A DNA stretch of 64,000 bases from Candidatus Gastranaerophilales bacterium (lineage in GTDB: Bacteria; Cyanobacteriota; Vampirovibrionia; Gastranaerophilales; Gastranaerophilaceae): NCBI GenBank assembly GCA_944325625.1, contig CALVAP010000004.1:62001-126000 (forward strand), read 5' to 3'. The translations under genes were made by a program, and so were the position numbers. Within the stretch, counting starts at the first letter, position 1. Each line of letters begins with the position of its first letter. Shown piece after piece: positions 1 through 8,763 of this stretch. Below the pieces are notes generated by a model. It did no database searches, had not been told where the DNA came from, and saw only the letters and a program-made list of their open reading frames with translations.

Positions 1-1053
1 AGTATTGACAACGAACAACCATTTAGTGCTCCGCTTGCAAAACCACAACTCAGTTCACCAATACTTGATGCCCTACTTATAAAGGAGACGCCCGAAGCAC
101 CAAATTCATTTGGTAAACAAGCTATTTCACCAAATAATAACTCCGCATTAACAAATATAGCTAAGAATATACTTTCAGATTCTACCAATCAAGCGCCAAG
201 CGATACTAAACTAGAAGGAACAGACTCAAAATCCGTTGTAGTGGGAAATACCCAAATTGACAAAGGAATTACACAAGAAGTTGAACCAACACAAGCCGAC
301 GAACCCGATATTAAACCTAAAAGCAAAGAAGAAATAGCCGCTCAAGTTTTGAGTTATGCAAAAGGATACATCATGGGAGAAGAAGGATACGAATCCAAAC
401 CATATATTTGTCCCGCGGGTAAAAGAACAATAGGTTACGGACATAGAATATTGGAAGATGAAAAATTCACGTCCATAAACCAAGCTGAAGCTGAAGCATT
501 ACTTGAAAAGGACATAAAAAAAGCATATACCGCAATAATTGATGCGCTTGGCAATACAGCTGATAAGCTCACAGAACAGCAACTTGCCGCACTGGTGAGC
601 ATGACATTTAATTCTGGTATCAGTGGCGTTATCGACTCAGAATATTTTGCAATGATTAAAAAAGGTGAGTTCGAAGAAGCTCAAGCAAAGATGGATGCGG
701 TTTATGGAAATAAAAAAAATTCCAAAGATGAAAAAGAAATTAAAAACGGGCTTTTAATTCGCAGAACAGAAGAAATGTTACTCTTTGGAAATGGAAAACT
801 TTCACCAAAAGCGCAAGAAAGAGTTTTAGAACTTCTTAACGAATCTTTTAATACAAATTATAGGTCTATAGCGGAAGCAGAAGAAAAAATGAAGTCTGAT
901 CTGACCAAACTTGAAATAGCCAAGAAACTAACTAAAAAAGAAAAGATACAACGTTCAAAACTAAGAAACATAATGGCGTTTTTTGATGCAATTAACAACC
1001 CGCCAATATTCATAGATACAGATGCGAAACCAAAACTTGCTACGGGTAAGTGA
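1..1053 (+). CDS. GH24 lysozyme/endolysin-like protein (5' end outside window)
   Basis: Peptidoglycan-cleaving muramidase of the T4-lysozyme class. The frame is open from base 1 to the TGA at 1051, so the gene begins left of the window; the GTG at 241 is an internal codon. Counting from base 1, about 115 polar, probably disordered residues (rich in S, N, P, Q) precede the lysozyme domain. The GH24 triad E-x8-C-x5-T is readable as E128, C137 and T143, the last in TIGYGH, and the LTEQQLAALVSMTFNSG helix follows. The cysteine form of the triad is an accepted family variant. The tail of about 100 residues is basic and helical. The stop abuts the stop of the convergent manC gene. With no phage genes nearby, a cell-wall remodelling role is as likely as a phage origin. 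Any signal peptide lies outside the window. Confidence 0.85.
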   Translation, partial: SIDNEQPFSAPLAKPQLSSPILDALLIKETPEAPNSFGKQAISPNNNSALTNIAKNILSDSTNQAPSDTKLEGTDSKSVVVGNTQIDKGITQEVEPTQADEPDIKPKSKEEIAAQVLSYAKGYIMGEEGYESKPYICPAGKRTIGYGHRILEDEKFTSINQAEAEALLEKDIKKAYTAIIDALGNTADKLTEQQLAALVSMTFNSGISGVIDSEYFAMIKKGEFEEAQAKMDAVYGNKKNSKDEKEIKNGLLIRRTEEMLLFGNGKLSPKAQERVLELLNESFNTNYRSIAEAEEKMKSDLTKLEIAKKLTKKEKIQRSKLRNIMAFFDAINNPPIFIDTDAKPKLATGK

Positions 1054-2502
1054 TTATACTCGTCCATAAATGTCTTCTAAACGAACAATGTCATTTTCGT
1101 CCAGCACATCGCCTCTTTGAACTTCGAGAATTTTAACCGGTTCATCATAAGGGTTTTGCAGTGAATGCACTTCTTCAATTGCTAAATCAATATGCTCCCC
1201 GGGTAAAAGTACATGCGTTTCTTCACCTTTAACAACAAATGCCTTTCCTTCAAGAACAACCCAATGTTCACTTCTGTGATGATGTAACTGCAAACTAAGT
1301 TTTGCATTAGGGTTAACGACAATACATTTTGTCAAAAAGCCCTTACCTTCCTGCATTACAGTATAATACCCCCAAGGACGAAATACTGTTTTATGAACCT
1401 TATGAGAGTCATCATTTCTTTCTTTTAGCTCATTATAAATCTTTTTTACTTCCTGCGTTTTTGATTTATCACAAACCAAAACAGCATCCTCGGTTTCAAC
1501 AACTACTGTATCTTTCAACCCTATAGTAGTAACAAGTTTTGAGGTAGAATAAATCATAGAGTCTTTAGAATCTATATCAATAACATTTCCTGTAATACAA
1601 TTTCCATTTTTATCTTTTTCAGATATATCATAAATTGCTTCCCAAGAACCCAAATCATTCCAACCACAATCAAGCGGTACCAACGCAATCTTTTTAGACT
1701 GTTCCATCACTGCATAGTCAATTGAAATATCCGGCATTTCCTTAAATTTTTGATATTCCACCGTAGGTTGCGCCTCAAAGTCGATATTCATTTCATTAAT
1801 CAATGAAACAATGTCTTTTGAATATTTTTTCATTTCCGCCATCATAACGGAATACTTAAACATAAATATTCCGCCATTCCAGAAATATTTACCGGACTCA
1901 ACATATTCTTTTGCTGTTTCATAATCGGGTTTCTCTTTAAATTCGACAACTTTAAGCGCTTCTTGAGCCAACTCTGAAACCTTCTTGTTTTTTTGAGTTT
2001 TTATATAGCCAAAGCCCACATCAATCTTAGTCGGTTTAATCCCAAACGTAACGATAAAACCTTCCTGCGCAAGCTTGATACCTTGTTCAACAGCTTTTGA
2101 AAATGCTTTATCATCCAAAATCAAATGGTCCGAAGGAACGACAAGAATAATCGGGTCAACCCTTTTACCTGATAGTAGTTTAATATATTTTGAAGCTAAA
2201 GCAATTGCAGGAGCAGTGTTTCTACCTATGGGCTCAGTAATAATTTTGTAGTTCTCTTTTCTGCAAAATTTGTCTTTCAACTCTTTAAGCTGTATTCTCA
2301 CTCCGGGTTCATGTTTAATATTAGTGATGCTTATAATATTTTTATCGTCAAAATTTTCGATTAAACGCAAAAAAGTAGCCCCAAAAAGCGTGTTTTTTTG
2401 ATTAAGCTTTAAGAGTTGTTTAGGATAAAGCTCACGACTCATCGGCCATAACCTTGAGCCGCTTCCTCCAGCTAATATCAATGCGTACAAATCTTTTGAC
2501 AT
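1054..2502 (-). CDS. manC: mannose-1-phosphate guanylyltransferase / mannose-6-phosphate isomerase
   Basis: Bifunctional cytosolic enzyme making GDP-mannose for surface polysaccharides. The nucleotidyltransferase signature GGSGSRLWPMSR is at residues 12-23 and VVPSDHLI follows. The C-terminal third is a type II phosphomannose isomerase cupin with FRPWGYYTV and LSLQLHHHRSEHWVVLEG. Length (482) is normal for the AlgA/XanB/ManC family. I start at the ATG at 2502, which has GGGAG six bases upstream, rather than the GTG at 2505. It ends base-to-base with the convergent lysozyme gene. The cysD-cysNC-sulfotransferase genes on the other side of the tRNA suggest a glycan-related neighbourhood, but no glycosyltransferase adjoins it. 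Confidence 0.93.
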   Translation of the reverse strand: MSKDLYALILAGGSGSRLWPMSRELYPKQLLKLNQKNTLFGATFLRLIENFDDKNIISITNIKHEPGVRIQLKELKDKFCRKENYKIITEPIGRNTAPAIALASKYIKLLSGKRVDPIILVVPSDHLILDDKAFSKAVEQGIKLAQEGFIVTFGIKPTKIDVGFGYIKTQKNKKVSELAQEALKVVEFKEKPDYETAKEYVESGKYFWNGGIFMFKYSVMMAEMKKYSKDIVSLINEMNIDFEAQPTVEYQKFKEMPDISIDYAVMEQSKKIALVPLDCGWNDLGSWEAIYDISEKDKNGNCITGNVIDIDSKDSMIYSTSKLVTTIGLKDTVVVETEDAVLVCDKSKTQEVKKIYNELKERNDDSHKVHKTVFRPWGYYTVMQEGKGFLTKCIVVNPNAKLSLQLHHHRSEHWVVLEGKAFVVKGEETHVLLPGEHIDLAIEEVHSLQNPYDEPVKILEVQRGDVLDENDIVRLEDIYGRV

Positions 2503-2676
2503 CACATGCTCCCAATTTCAAGCTAATTCTTTAAGAGATTATACAATAAAGCAAAAGATGAATGCAAATATTATATTTGTTGATTAATTAAATATACCTT
2601 ATAAGAAGATTGTAATTAAAATACTTGCGGAAAAAAAGTTTTTCGTGTTATTATAGTAAGGTTGAAAAACAAATAC

Positions 2677-2765
2677 GGAGAAGTGGCCGAGTGGCTGAAG
2701 GCGGCACCCTGCTAAGGTGTTAGGTGGAGTAATCTGCCTCGAGGGTTCAAATCCCTCCTTCTCCG
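2677..2765 (+). tRNA. tRNA-Ser (GCT)
   Basis: Cloverleaf with 7-bp acceptor stem GGAGAAG (2677-2683) against CTTCTCC (2758-2764) and discriminator G. The anticodon loop CTGCTAA is closed by CACC/GGTG and gives anticodon GCT, reading AGC/AGT. A long variable arm, typical of serine tRNA, and a GTTCAAAT T-loop follow. CCA is not encoded. A T-run (2766-2771) starts straight after the acceptor stem and may end transcription. A -10-like TATAGT lies at 2652-2657. Confidence 0.97.
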
Positions 2766-2898
2766 TTTTTTATGTGAATTTTGTTTTGGTTTTTCATACT
2801 TGATTTTGTTAAAGCAATTTGTAATTGCAACTTTTTTCGTATAAACTAAAATTAATTTAGTATATGATATAAACATCTGTTTTAAAAATCGAAAGAAT

Positions 2899-3762
2899 AT
2901 GCTTTGTAATCATCTAAAACAACTTCAAAAACAATCAATAGAACTAATTAGAGAGGTTTGCGCAACAAATAATTATAATGACATGGTTGTTTTTTATTCA
3001 ATAGGAAAAGACAGCAGTGTACTACTGGATTTGTTTAAAAAAGCATTTTATCCGCAAAGCATACCAATAAAATTCTTGCACATTGATACAGGCTGGAAAT
3101 TTAAAGAGATGTACGAGTTCAGAGATAAAATCGCTAAAGAAATTGACCTTCTCGTATACAAAAACCCAGCAAACCTTAACCCTTACACTGACGGGCGAAG
3201 ATACACTGATGTAATGAAGACGGAAGCCCTAAAACAGGCACTTCAAAAATATAAATTCCGAATTGCATTTGGTGGCGGCAGACGTGATGAAGAAAAAAGT
3301 CGTGCAAAAGAGAGAATGGTTTCAATTAGAGATGAGTATAACCGTTGGTCACCGCGCTCACAAAACCCTGAAATACCTCCTCTATACAATACTTTTTTAT
3401 CTGACAAAACAAACTTGCGGATTTTCCCGCTTTCCAACTGGACAGAACTTGACATATGGAGATATATAAAATCTGAAAATATTGACGTTGTACCTCTGTA
3501 TTTCGCAAAAGAGCGCAATGTTATTAAAACCCAACCAGGAATGTACATTATGTCCTACGATAAAATTGGAGAAACGAAAAAAGTCAGATTTAGAACACTT
3601 GGCTGCTATCCGCTAACCGGGGCTGTAGAATCTGATGCTCAAAATGTTGATGACATAATCTCTGAATTAGAAAAGGCTCAGTATACAGAACGAATAACTC
3701 GAGTTATAGATTATGATACCGACGGATCAATGGAAATAAAGAAAAAAGAAGGATATTTTTAA
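2899..3762 (+). CDS. cysD: sulfate adenylyltransferase subunit 2 (CysD)
   Basis: Small catalytic subunit of ATP sulfurylase, which makes adenosine 5'-phosphosulfate from ATP and sulfate together with CysN. The sequence follows CysD throughout: the PP-loop YSIGKDSSV near residue 36, LHIDTGWKF, GGGRRDEEKSRAKER, FPLSNWTELDIW, RFRTLGCYPLTGAVES, and the typical C-terminal GYF. Length (287) is slightly below the usual 300. It starts at ATG 2899 with only a weak purine-rich upstream stretch. The partner cysNC begins seven bases after its stop, clearly one operon. No cysH, cysIJ or sulfate transporter gene is in the window, so the product probably feeds sulfation rather than cysteine synthesis (inference). 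Confidence 0.96.
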   Translation: MLCNHLKQLQKQSIELIREVCATNNYNDMVVFYSIGKDSSVLLDLFKKAFYPQSIPIKFLHIDTGWKFKEMYEFRDKIAKEIDLLVYKNPANLNPYTDGRRYTDVMKTEALKQALQKYKFRIAFGGGRRDEEKSRAKERMVSIRDEYNRWSPRSQNPEIPPLYNTFLSDKTNLRIFPLSNWTELDIWRYIKSENIDVVPLYFAKERNVIKTQPGMYIMSYDKIGETKKVRFRTLGCYPLTGAVESDAQNVDDIISELEKAQYTERITRVIDYDTDGSMEIKKKEGYF

Positions 3763-3769
3763 ACCTACT

Positions 3770-5368
3770 ATGGAGAAACTTTTTAAATTTATATGCTGCG
3801 GAAATGTGGATGACGGAAAATCAACGCTTATTGGACAACTGTTGTTAAACAGTGGTAACGTCAAAGTTGATCAAATGGAAGATGCAAAAAAAGCATCCCA
3901 GAAAAATGGCTCCGGTGTTTTTGAACCTGCTTTTTTGCTTGACGGTTTACTTGAAGAACGTGAACAACAAATAACAATTGATGTTGCTCATAGATTTTTT
4001 GATTATGACGATACAAGATTTCATATTTTAGATTGCCCCGGACATAAACAATACACTAAAAATATGGCAATTGCAGCGGCCGAAGCAGATGCTGCTGTTC
4101 TGGTTATTGATATTAGTAAAGGTATTCAAGAACAAACCCTAAAACACCTGGATATCTGCTCTTATTTCCAAATAGAAAAACTCTGTATATGTATCACAAA
4201 ATGCGACCTAAGCTCTGTTAACGGGAAATGGAATGATGAAAAGATTTTGGATTTAACAGAAAAAATCAAGTCTATTCTTACAAAATACAAATTTGATTAT
4301 ACAATTATCCCCGTATCAAGCATGCAAAACATTGGAATAGACAAGGTTTTAGACAAGCTTGTTGAGTACAAAAATACCATAGATAACCAGGAATATGAAA
4401 ATATTATTCATATACAAGACTGCAAGTTTTCAAACGGTAAACGTTATTATTGGGTACGATATAACAAAAATTTAGACTTAACTAAAAACTACAAACTCTA
4501 CCCCGAGAATATTGATATAACAATAGATAAACTCAGTGAAAATGGAGTTTTAACGATAAAAGAAGATATGGATATTTCAAGGGGACATTGTATTGCTGCA
4601 GGTGAAGTTCTTGTAAATGATTTAATAAGACACTATACCATCTGGTTTTCAGAACCTACAAACGATATGGTAATAAAACACGGTACAAGAACGGTAAAAA
4701 TTCTTAATTACTATGAAAACTCGTTTAAGCTCCAAGAACCATTAATATTCAACAACATAACAGATGTAAAAAACAACGGTTGGGGAATAATAATAGATAA
4801 TCTTACAAAAAAAACTATTGGCTGCGCAGTATTCCTTGCAAATGAGAACACTTACAGCTCAAAAAGCAACAAAAAAGGCAATGTATATTGGTTTACAGGT
4901 TTATCCGGAGCAGGAAAAACTACATTAGCAAAAGAATTACTCAACTCCTTTTCTCTAAAACCGATTTTACTTGACGCTGATGACCTAAGACAAGGGGTTA
5001 ATTCAGATTTAGGCTACAGTAAAGAAGATAGGATAAAAAATGTAGATAGGATTGCACATATTGCAAATCTTCTTGCTTCACAAGGCTTTAATGTAATAGT
5101 AACCTGTATATCAAAGGAAGCTTCGCAAAGAGCAAGAATTAAGGAGCTTATTGGCAAAACATACATAGAAATTTTCGTTGACAGGAGCATAGAAAACTGT
5201 CAAAAATATGATACAAAAGGTCTGTACAAAAGCATTAACAGAGATAATATGATAAACAACTACCAAGAAGGCTCAAGCGTTTCGCTTATTATTGATACAA
5301 ATAATGATACTATTGAAGTATCAAAACAAAAAATGCTAAATTACCTAAAATCTAACAATCTGATTTAG
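3770..5368 (+). CDS. cysNC: short bifunctional sulfate adenylyltransferase subunit 1 / APS kinase (CysNC)
   Basis: GTPase subunit of ATP sulfurylase fused to APS kinase, so with CysD it converts sulfate to PAPS. GTPase motifs: GNVDDGKST at 11-19 and DCPGH at 88-92. The G4 motif reads TKCD (143-146), where NKxD is normal. A beta-barrel region follows, with LTIKEDMDISRGH matching CysN. The APS kinase part starts near 370 with P-loop GLSGAGKTT (377-385), DADDLRQGVNSDLGYS, and DTKGLY near 481. At 532 residues it is roughly 80-100 shorter than common CysNC proteins; the losses lie in the barrel and near the kinase C-terminus, where the usual short GIDSPYE-like stretch is absent. It overlaps the convergent sulfotransferase gene by 17 bases. 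Confidence 0.92.
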   Translation: MEKLFKFICCGNVDDGKSTLIGQLLLNSGNVKVDQMEDAKKASQKNGSGVFEPAFLLDGLLEEREQQITIDVAHRFFDYDDTRFHILDCPGHKQYTKNMAIAAAEADAAVLVIDISKGIQEQTLKHLDICSYFQIEKLCICITKCDLSSVNGKWNDEKILDLTEKIKSILTKYKFDYTIIPVSSMQNIGIDKVLDKLVEYKNTIDNQEYENIIHIQDCKFSNGKRYYWVRYNKNLDLTKNYKLYPENIDITIDKLSENGVLTIKEDMDISRGHCIAAGEVLVNDLIRHYTIWFSEPTNDMVIKHGTRTVKILNYYENSFKLQEPLIFNNITDVKNNGWGIIIDNLTKKTIGCAVFLANENTYSSKSNKKGNVYWFTGLSGAGKTTLAKELLNSFSLKPILLDADDLRQGVNSDLGYSKEDRIKNVDRIAHIANLLASQGFNVIVTCISKEASQRARIKELIGKTYIEIFVDRSIENCQKYDTKGLYKSINRDNMINNYQEGSSVSLIIDTNNDTIEVSKQKMLNYLKSNNLI

Positions 5369-6299
5369 GAACATAAAATTTATCTTTATACCTTTCCGGC
5401 AGCTCATAATCCTCTTTATATAACTCTTTAAGCCTCGATATTTGTTTTTCTGTAAGCATGTCGTAAGTTATTTTTTTATTTTTTGTTACATGGTAATGTT
5501 TTGGTTTTATTTTTAGATTTTCCAACATAAAACTATCTAAATCCTTCAACCATACAAAATCCGTAATTTCATCTATAAAATCCTTCAAAAACAAACTTAA
5601 AGGAACTAAATGTTGGTCAAAACATTTAGAATTTAAAGTTTGCATCTGTACAGCAAGTATCATTTTATCAACAAACTCTGATAAATTTTCTTCCTCAGGA
5701 TTATAAGGTACTATAGACGCAATACCCATATGTCCATTAATCTTATCATTAGCTGCTCGCAAAAACCGTTTAATCGGATCATCATATACTGTAAATTTTT
5801 TCCAACCCGCAAAATACTCTTTTTGCATAACATAATCTTCTTTCTTCAACCAAACAGAACCAAGGTTTTCAGTTTTATTCCAAATTTCATGCCAAACCTT
5901 TTTACCGGTTACTCTTGGCTGATAGAACTTTCGCCAAAAATAATTGTAAAATTCTGAAGCTATTGAAGTAGAAGCGTTTTTTGGTGAATCGAAATAAACT
6001 ATTTTATGTTTCTTTACAGGGAAAACATAAGGCGATTTGAAGTAATAAGTAGACTTGATATCAATCTGACTCAATACACCAAAACGATTATCGTGAATTA
6101 AAGCCGTTTTCCCCCTCATCCCTGGAATTATTACATATAGTATATTACCCTCTTCCCCAACAATCTCAAGCTCTTTCATATCCGGCAACCGAATAAGTAC
6201 TCTGGCAAATGTATCAACCAGAAGCTGAAATTTGCCAAGTGTAGAGTACACGTCCAATTTGAATTGTCTTTTATCCTTCATAACCACATAAAATAACAT
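5352..6299 (-). CDS. probable PAPS-dependent carbohydrate sulfotransferase
   Basis: Likely transfers sulfate from PAPS to a glycan or lipid. About 100 N-terminal residues without obvious motif are followed by KIVYFDSPKNASTSIASEF, which matches the 5'-phosphosulfate loop of Sulfotransfer_2-type enzymes (usually fhIPKcAgTSi). Further on, KKFTVYDDPIKRFLRAANDK matches the 3'-phosphate motif (usually FvRDPyeRflSay), but with Asp for the usual Arg and Ala-Ala-Asn where Ser is expected. Its 3' end overlaps cysNC, the gene for PAPS synthesis, which supports the call. ATG 6299 is chosen over TTG 6311; ATG 6281 is also possible, and none has a good Shine-Dalgarno. Acceptor unknown. Confidence 0.62.
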   Translation of the reverse strand: MLFYVVMKDKRQFKLDVYSTLGKFQLLVDTFARVLIRLPDMKELEIVGEEGNILYVIIPGMRGKTALIHDNRFGVLSQIDIKSTYYFKSPYVFPVKKHKIVYFDSPKNASTSIASEFYNYFWRKFYQPRVTGKKVWHEIWNKTENLGSVWLKKEDYVMQKEYFAGWKKFTVYDDPIKRFLRAANDKINGHMGIASIVPYNPEEENLSEFVDKMILAVQMQTLNSKCFDQHLVPLSLFLKDFIDEITDFVWLKDLDSFMLENLKIKPKHYHVTKNKKITYDMLTEKQISRLKELYKEDYELPERYKDKFYVPKSDC

Positions 6300-6354
6300 G
6301 AATATTAGCAAACCTCAACACGAATAACTAAAATACATGACTTATTTATTGTGT

Positions 6355-6367
6355 TATAATCGTTTTA
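6355..6367 (+). promoter_or_regulatory. extended -10 promoter of a leaderless gene
   Basis: TGT followed by TATAAT (6355-6360), six bases, then the ATG at 6367. A start of transcription about seven bases after the -10 would fall on the ATG itself. There is no Shine-Dalgarno. I see no convincing -35. Confidence 0.6.
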
Positions 6368-7947
6368 TGAAGTTTGCAAGAATTCTAATTTTAATAATAA
6401 TGTTGAGTATACCTCTTAATAGTTGGACAGCTGAAATTAAGCTTGCACCACAAGAAATTATTGACGATTACTTGGATATGGCTGATAACTACGCTTTTGC
6501 AGGAGATTATCAAAAAGCTCTTGATTACATAAACATGGTTGTCCACTTTGAACCAATGAACTCCACTGCAAAATACAAACAAGCAATGCTTTTAACCACA
6601 TTAAACAAAACAGAAGAAGCAAAAGAAATATTTGCAGAAGCAATAAAACTTAACCCCAAATTTGCAAATTCTGAACTTGCGGCGATGTTACTTAAAGATA
6701 ACAATCCCCCAAAAGCTGAGCCCGCCCAAAGCGTCCAAATTCAGCAACATCCCCAAGAACTTAGCGTGAAAGAAACTTTTGAAAACACATTTGGAACAGA
6801 GGCAAAAGAACAACCAAAACCCTACAGCTCTGAGTATTATAATCAACTGGGGCTTCAATATCTTAATGATGGAGATAACAAAACAGCATATGAATATCTG
6901 AAAAAAGCCGTTGAGCTGGATAAAAAGAACTTTGATGCACACAACAATCTCGGTCTGTTCTATTGGCAGCAGGGTGAAAATAAACTTGCAGAACAGCAAT
7001 TCAAAAAAGCAGCAAAAATTGACCCAAAATCCAGCAAACCCCTACTTAACCTTGGGTTATTATATAAAGAAATGCACAAAGACAAAAAATACTATGACAA
7101 CATAAATAAAGCAGTAACAATGAACCCAAAAGATTATCTTTCTAATTGGATTATGGGAAATTATTACGCCGAAACAGCCAGACTTACACACGCAATAAAT
7201 TTCTATAAAAAAGCCATCGACTACAATCCTAATTTTTACGACGGTTATCTAAGCTTAGGAAATGCTTTAGCTCACGCTCAAACATTTGATGAAGCATACA
7301 GCGTATTTGAAAAAGCTCTAACCATAAACTCAATGGACCCCAATCTTTATTACGTATTATCAAGAACAGCCTCTGTTTTAGGTAAAACGCTCGATGCCAA
7401 ACAATACATTTTGCAAGGACTTGAAATAGCTCAAACCGATAAACTTTTGCTTGAACTTGCTAAAGTAACATCAAGTATGGGTGATTACGAAGAATCTCTT
7501 CAAATTCTACTTAAATATTTTGCAAATACAAATGAACCAGAAATTCTTAACTACATAGGCTTAGCGTACTACAAGCTAAAACAACCTGAAATTGCTATTG
7601 ATTATTTCAAAAAACTTATCAATATTGATAAATCAAAAACAATTTACTTCTATAATTTGGCACTTTGTTACAAATCACTCGGAGATAGAGATAAATTCTT
7701 CAAATATGTAGATATGGCAACAAAAATCTTACCCAAGTATCCCCAAGACTACATAGATTTGTCTTACATCTATTTTGATAACGGCAACAAATCATATGCC
7801 TTGAACATTCTTAATGACGGGATTTTAAAATATCCCGACGATAAAAAAATCTACCTGGCTAAATTGTCACTATTCCAAACTTGTGGGGATACAAAAAACT
7901 ACGTTGAATTCAAATCTGTTATAGATGCCAAATTTGGGACAAAATAA
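6367..7947 (+). CDS. secreted tetratricopeptide-repeat protein
   Basis: Protein of 526 residues with a signal peptide (MKFARILILIIMLSIPLNSWTA, by eye cleaved after about residue 22), so probably periplasmic or anchored outside. A first group of TPR helices (residues about 30-110) is separated by a Pro/Gln-rich linker from a longer array to the C-terminus; repeats such as YYNQLGLQYLNDGDNKTAYEYLKKAVELD show the W/L-G-Y-A-P spacing. TPR arrays hold protein partners; the partner is unknown. I start at ATG 6367, not the upstream TTG at 6337, because a -10 box overlaps the longer reading. Downstream lies a convergent gene five bases away. Confidence 0.82.
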   Translation: MKFARILILIIMLSIPLNSWTAEIKLAPQEIIDDYLDMADNYAFAGDYQKALDYINMVVHFEPMNSTAKYKQAMLLTTLNKTEEAKEIFAEAIKLNPKFANSELAAMLLKDNNPPKAEPAQSVQIQQHPQELSVKETFENTFGTEAKEQPKPYSSEYYNQLGLQYLNDGDNKTAYEYLKKAVELDKKNFDAHNNLGLFYWQQGENKLAEQQFKKAAKIDPKSSKPLLNLGLLYKEMHKDKKYYDNINKAVTMNPKDYLSNWIMGNYYAETARLTHAINFYKKAIDYNPNFYDGYLSLGNALAHAQTFDEAYSVFEKALTINSMDPNLYYVLSRTASVLGKTLDAKQYILQGLEIAQTDKLLLELAKVTSSMGDYEESLQILLKYFANTNEPEILNYIGLAYYKLKQPEIAIDYFKKLINIDKSKTIYFYNLALCYKSLGDRDKFFKYVDMATKILPKYPQDYIDLSYIYFDNGNKSYALNILNDGILKYPDDKKIYLAKLSLFQTCGDTKNYVEFKSVIDAKFGTK

Positions 7948-7951
7948 AGTT

Positions 7952-8761
7952 CTACTTTACAATTAAAAAAGACTTAACTTTTCGTCCAAGATTATCACCA
8001 ACAGAAGTTACACTTATCGCACCATTTTCAAATGATGTAGAACTTCCTCCATCAAATGCCAGTGCCTTTTCCATTCCTTTTTCTTTCATCAGTGTGCTTA
8101 ACTCTTCAATAGTCATAGGATTCTCATCCGTTACCACAAATAGATATACATCATTACTTTTTAAACCAATCGCCGTTCTTGCAACCTTTTTTGTAGCAGA
8201 AATAGAATCTCGAACAATCTTGTCCCCTTCTTTAACTAAAAAATATTCTTTTTCCAAATCCATTCTCTCATCCAAAATAGGACCTGCTTGAATTGAATGA
8301 ACTATATTGCAGCCTTGAGCTACCATATCATTATGATATGCTATATCAAACCTTTGCTTTCCATCGCATTTTAAAACTCTGAACTCGCCTCTGTTTAATA
8401 TCTTCTCCATATGGGGCTTTAACTCTTCATTACCAATCAAAGCCTCATTATCAAGCGGATTTAACAAGATCTTTTCATCTTTTATGACATAAGATATAGT
8501 CTTTCCATTATTGGGATCAAAGTAACCCGCGTTAACAAGCAATCGCAACGAACTATCTGATTCAAAAACATCTTTGGCTGTAGCAAGGTTCGCACTAACA
8601 TACGGTTCAATTTGATAATCCGCGGCATTATTAATTTTAACCATATGCACGCCCTTAGCTGGCTTATACATACGAATATAAGGAACTTCAGCATCCAAAG
8701 AGGGATTAAATGCCGTCAAAATAAGACTAAACAACATTGGTACATAACCGGGAAACTGCAT
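7952..8761 (-). CDS. exported phosphodiester glycosidase family protein
   Basis: NAGPA-type (phosphodiester glycosidase, DUF2233-like) domain: GVHMVKINNAADYQ, LLVNAGYFDPNNGK, ARTAIGLKSNDVYLFVVTD and the hallmark ALAFDGGSSTSF near residue 237. A hydrophobic N-terminal stretch (residues 5-18) looks like a signal peptide or anchor. Bacterial members act on sugar-phosphodiesters in envelope polymers; the substrate here is unknown. The ATG at 8761 is two bases after the stop of lptG, so it is the last gene of the lptB-lptG operon and may process envelope material. Confidence 0.85.
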   Translation of the reverse strand: MQFPGYVPMLFSLILTAFNPSLDAEVPYIRMYKPAKGVHMVKINNAADYQIEPYVSANLATAKDVFESDSSLRLLVNAGYFDPNNGKTISYVIKDEKILLNPLDNEALIGNEELKPHMEKILNRGEFRVLKCDGKQRFDIAYHNDMVAQGCNIVHSIQAGPILDERMDLEKEYFLVKEGDKIVRDSISATKKVARTAIGLKSNDVYLFVVTDENPMTIEELSTLMKEKGMEKALAFDGGSSTSFENGAISVTSVGDNLGRKVKSFLIVK

Positions 8762-8763
8762 AG

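Noticed and set aside
241-483. GTG at 241 as the start of the lysozyme gene
   Set aside because: The frame is open to base 1 with the same polar composition, and no ribosome site precedes it, so the gene continues beyond the window.
2832-2870. ACTAAA-ATTAA-TTTAGT palindrome in the cysD leader
   Set aside because: Short AT-only palindrome without a clear promoter relation; not distinguishable from background.
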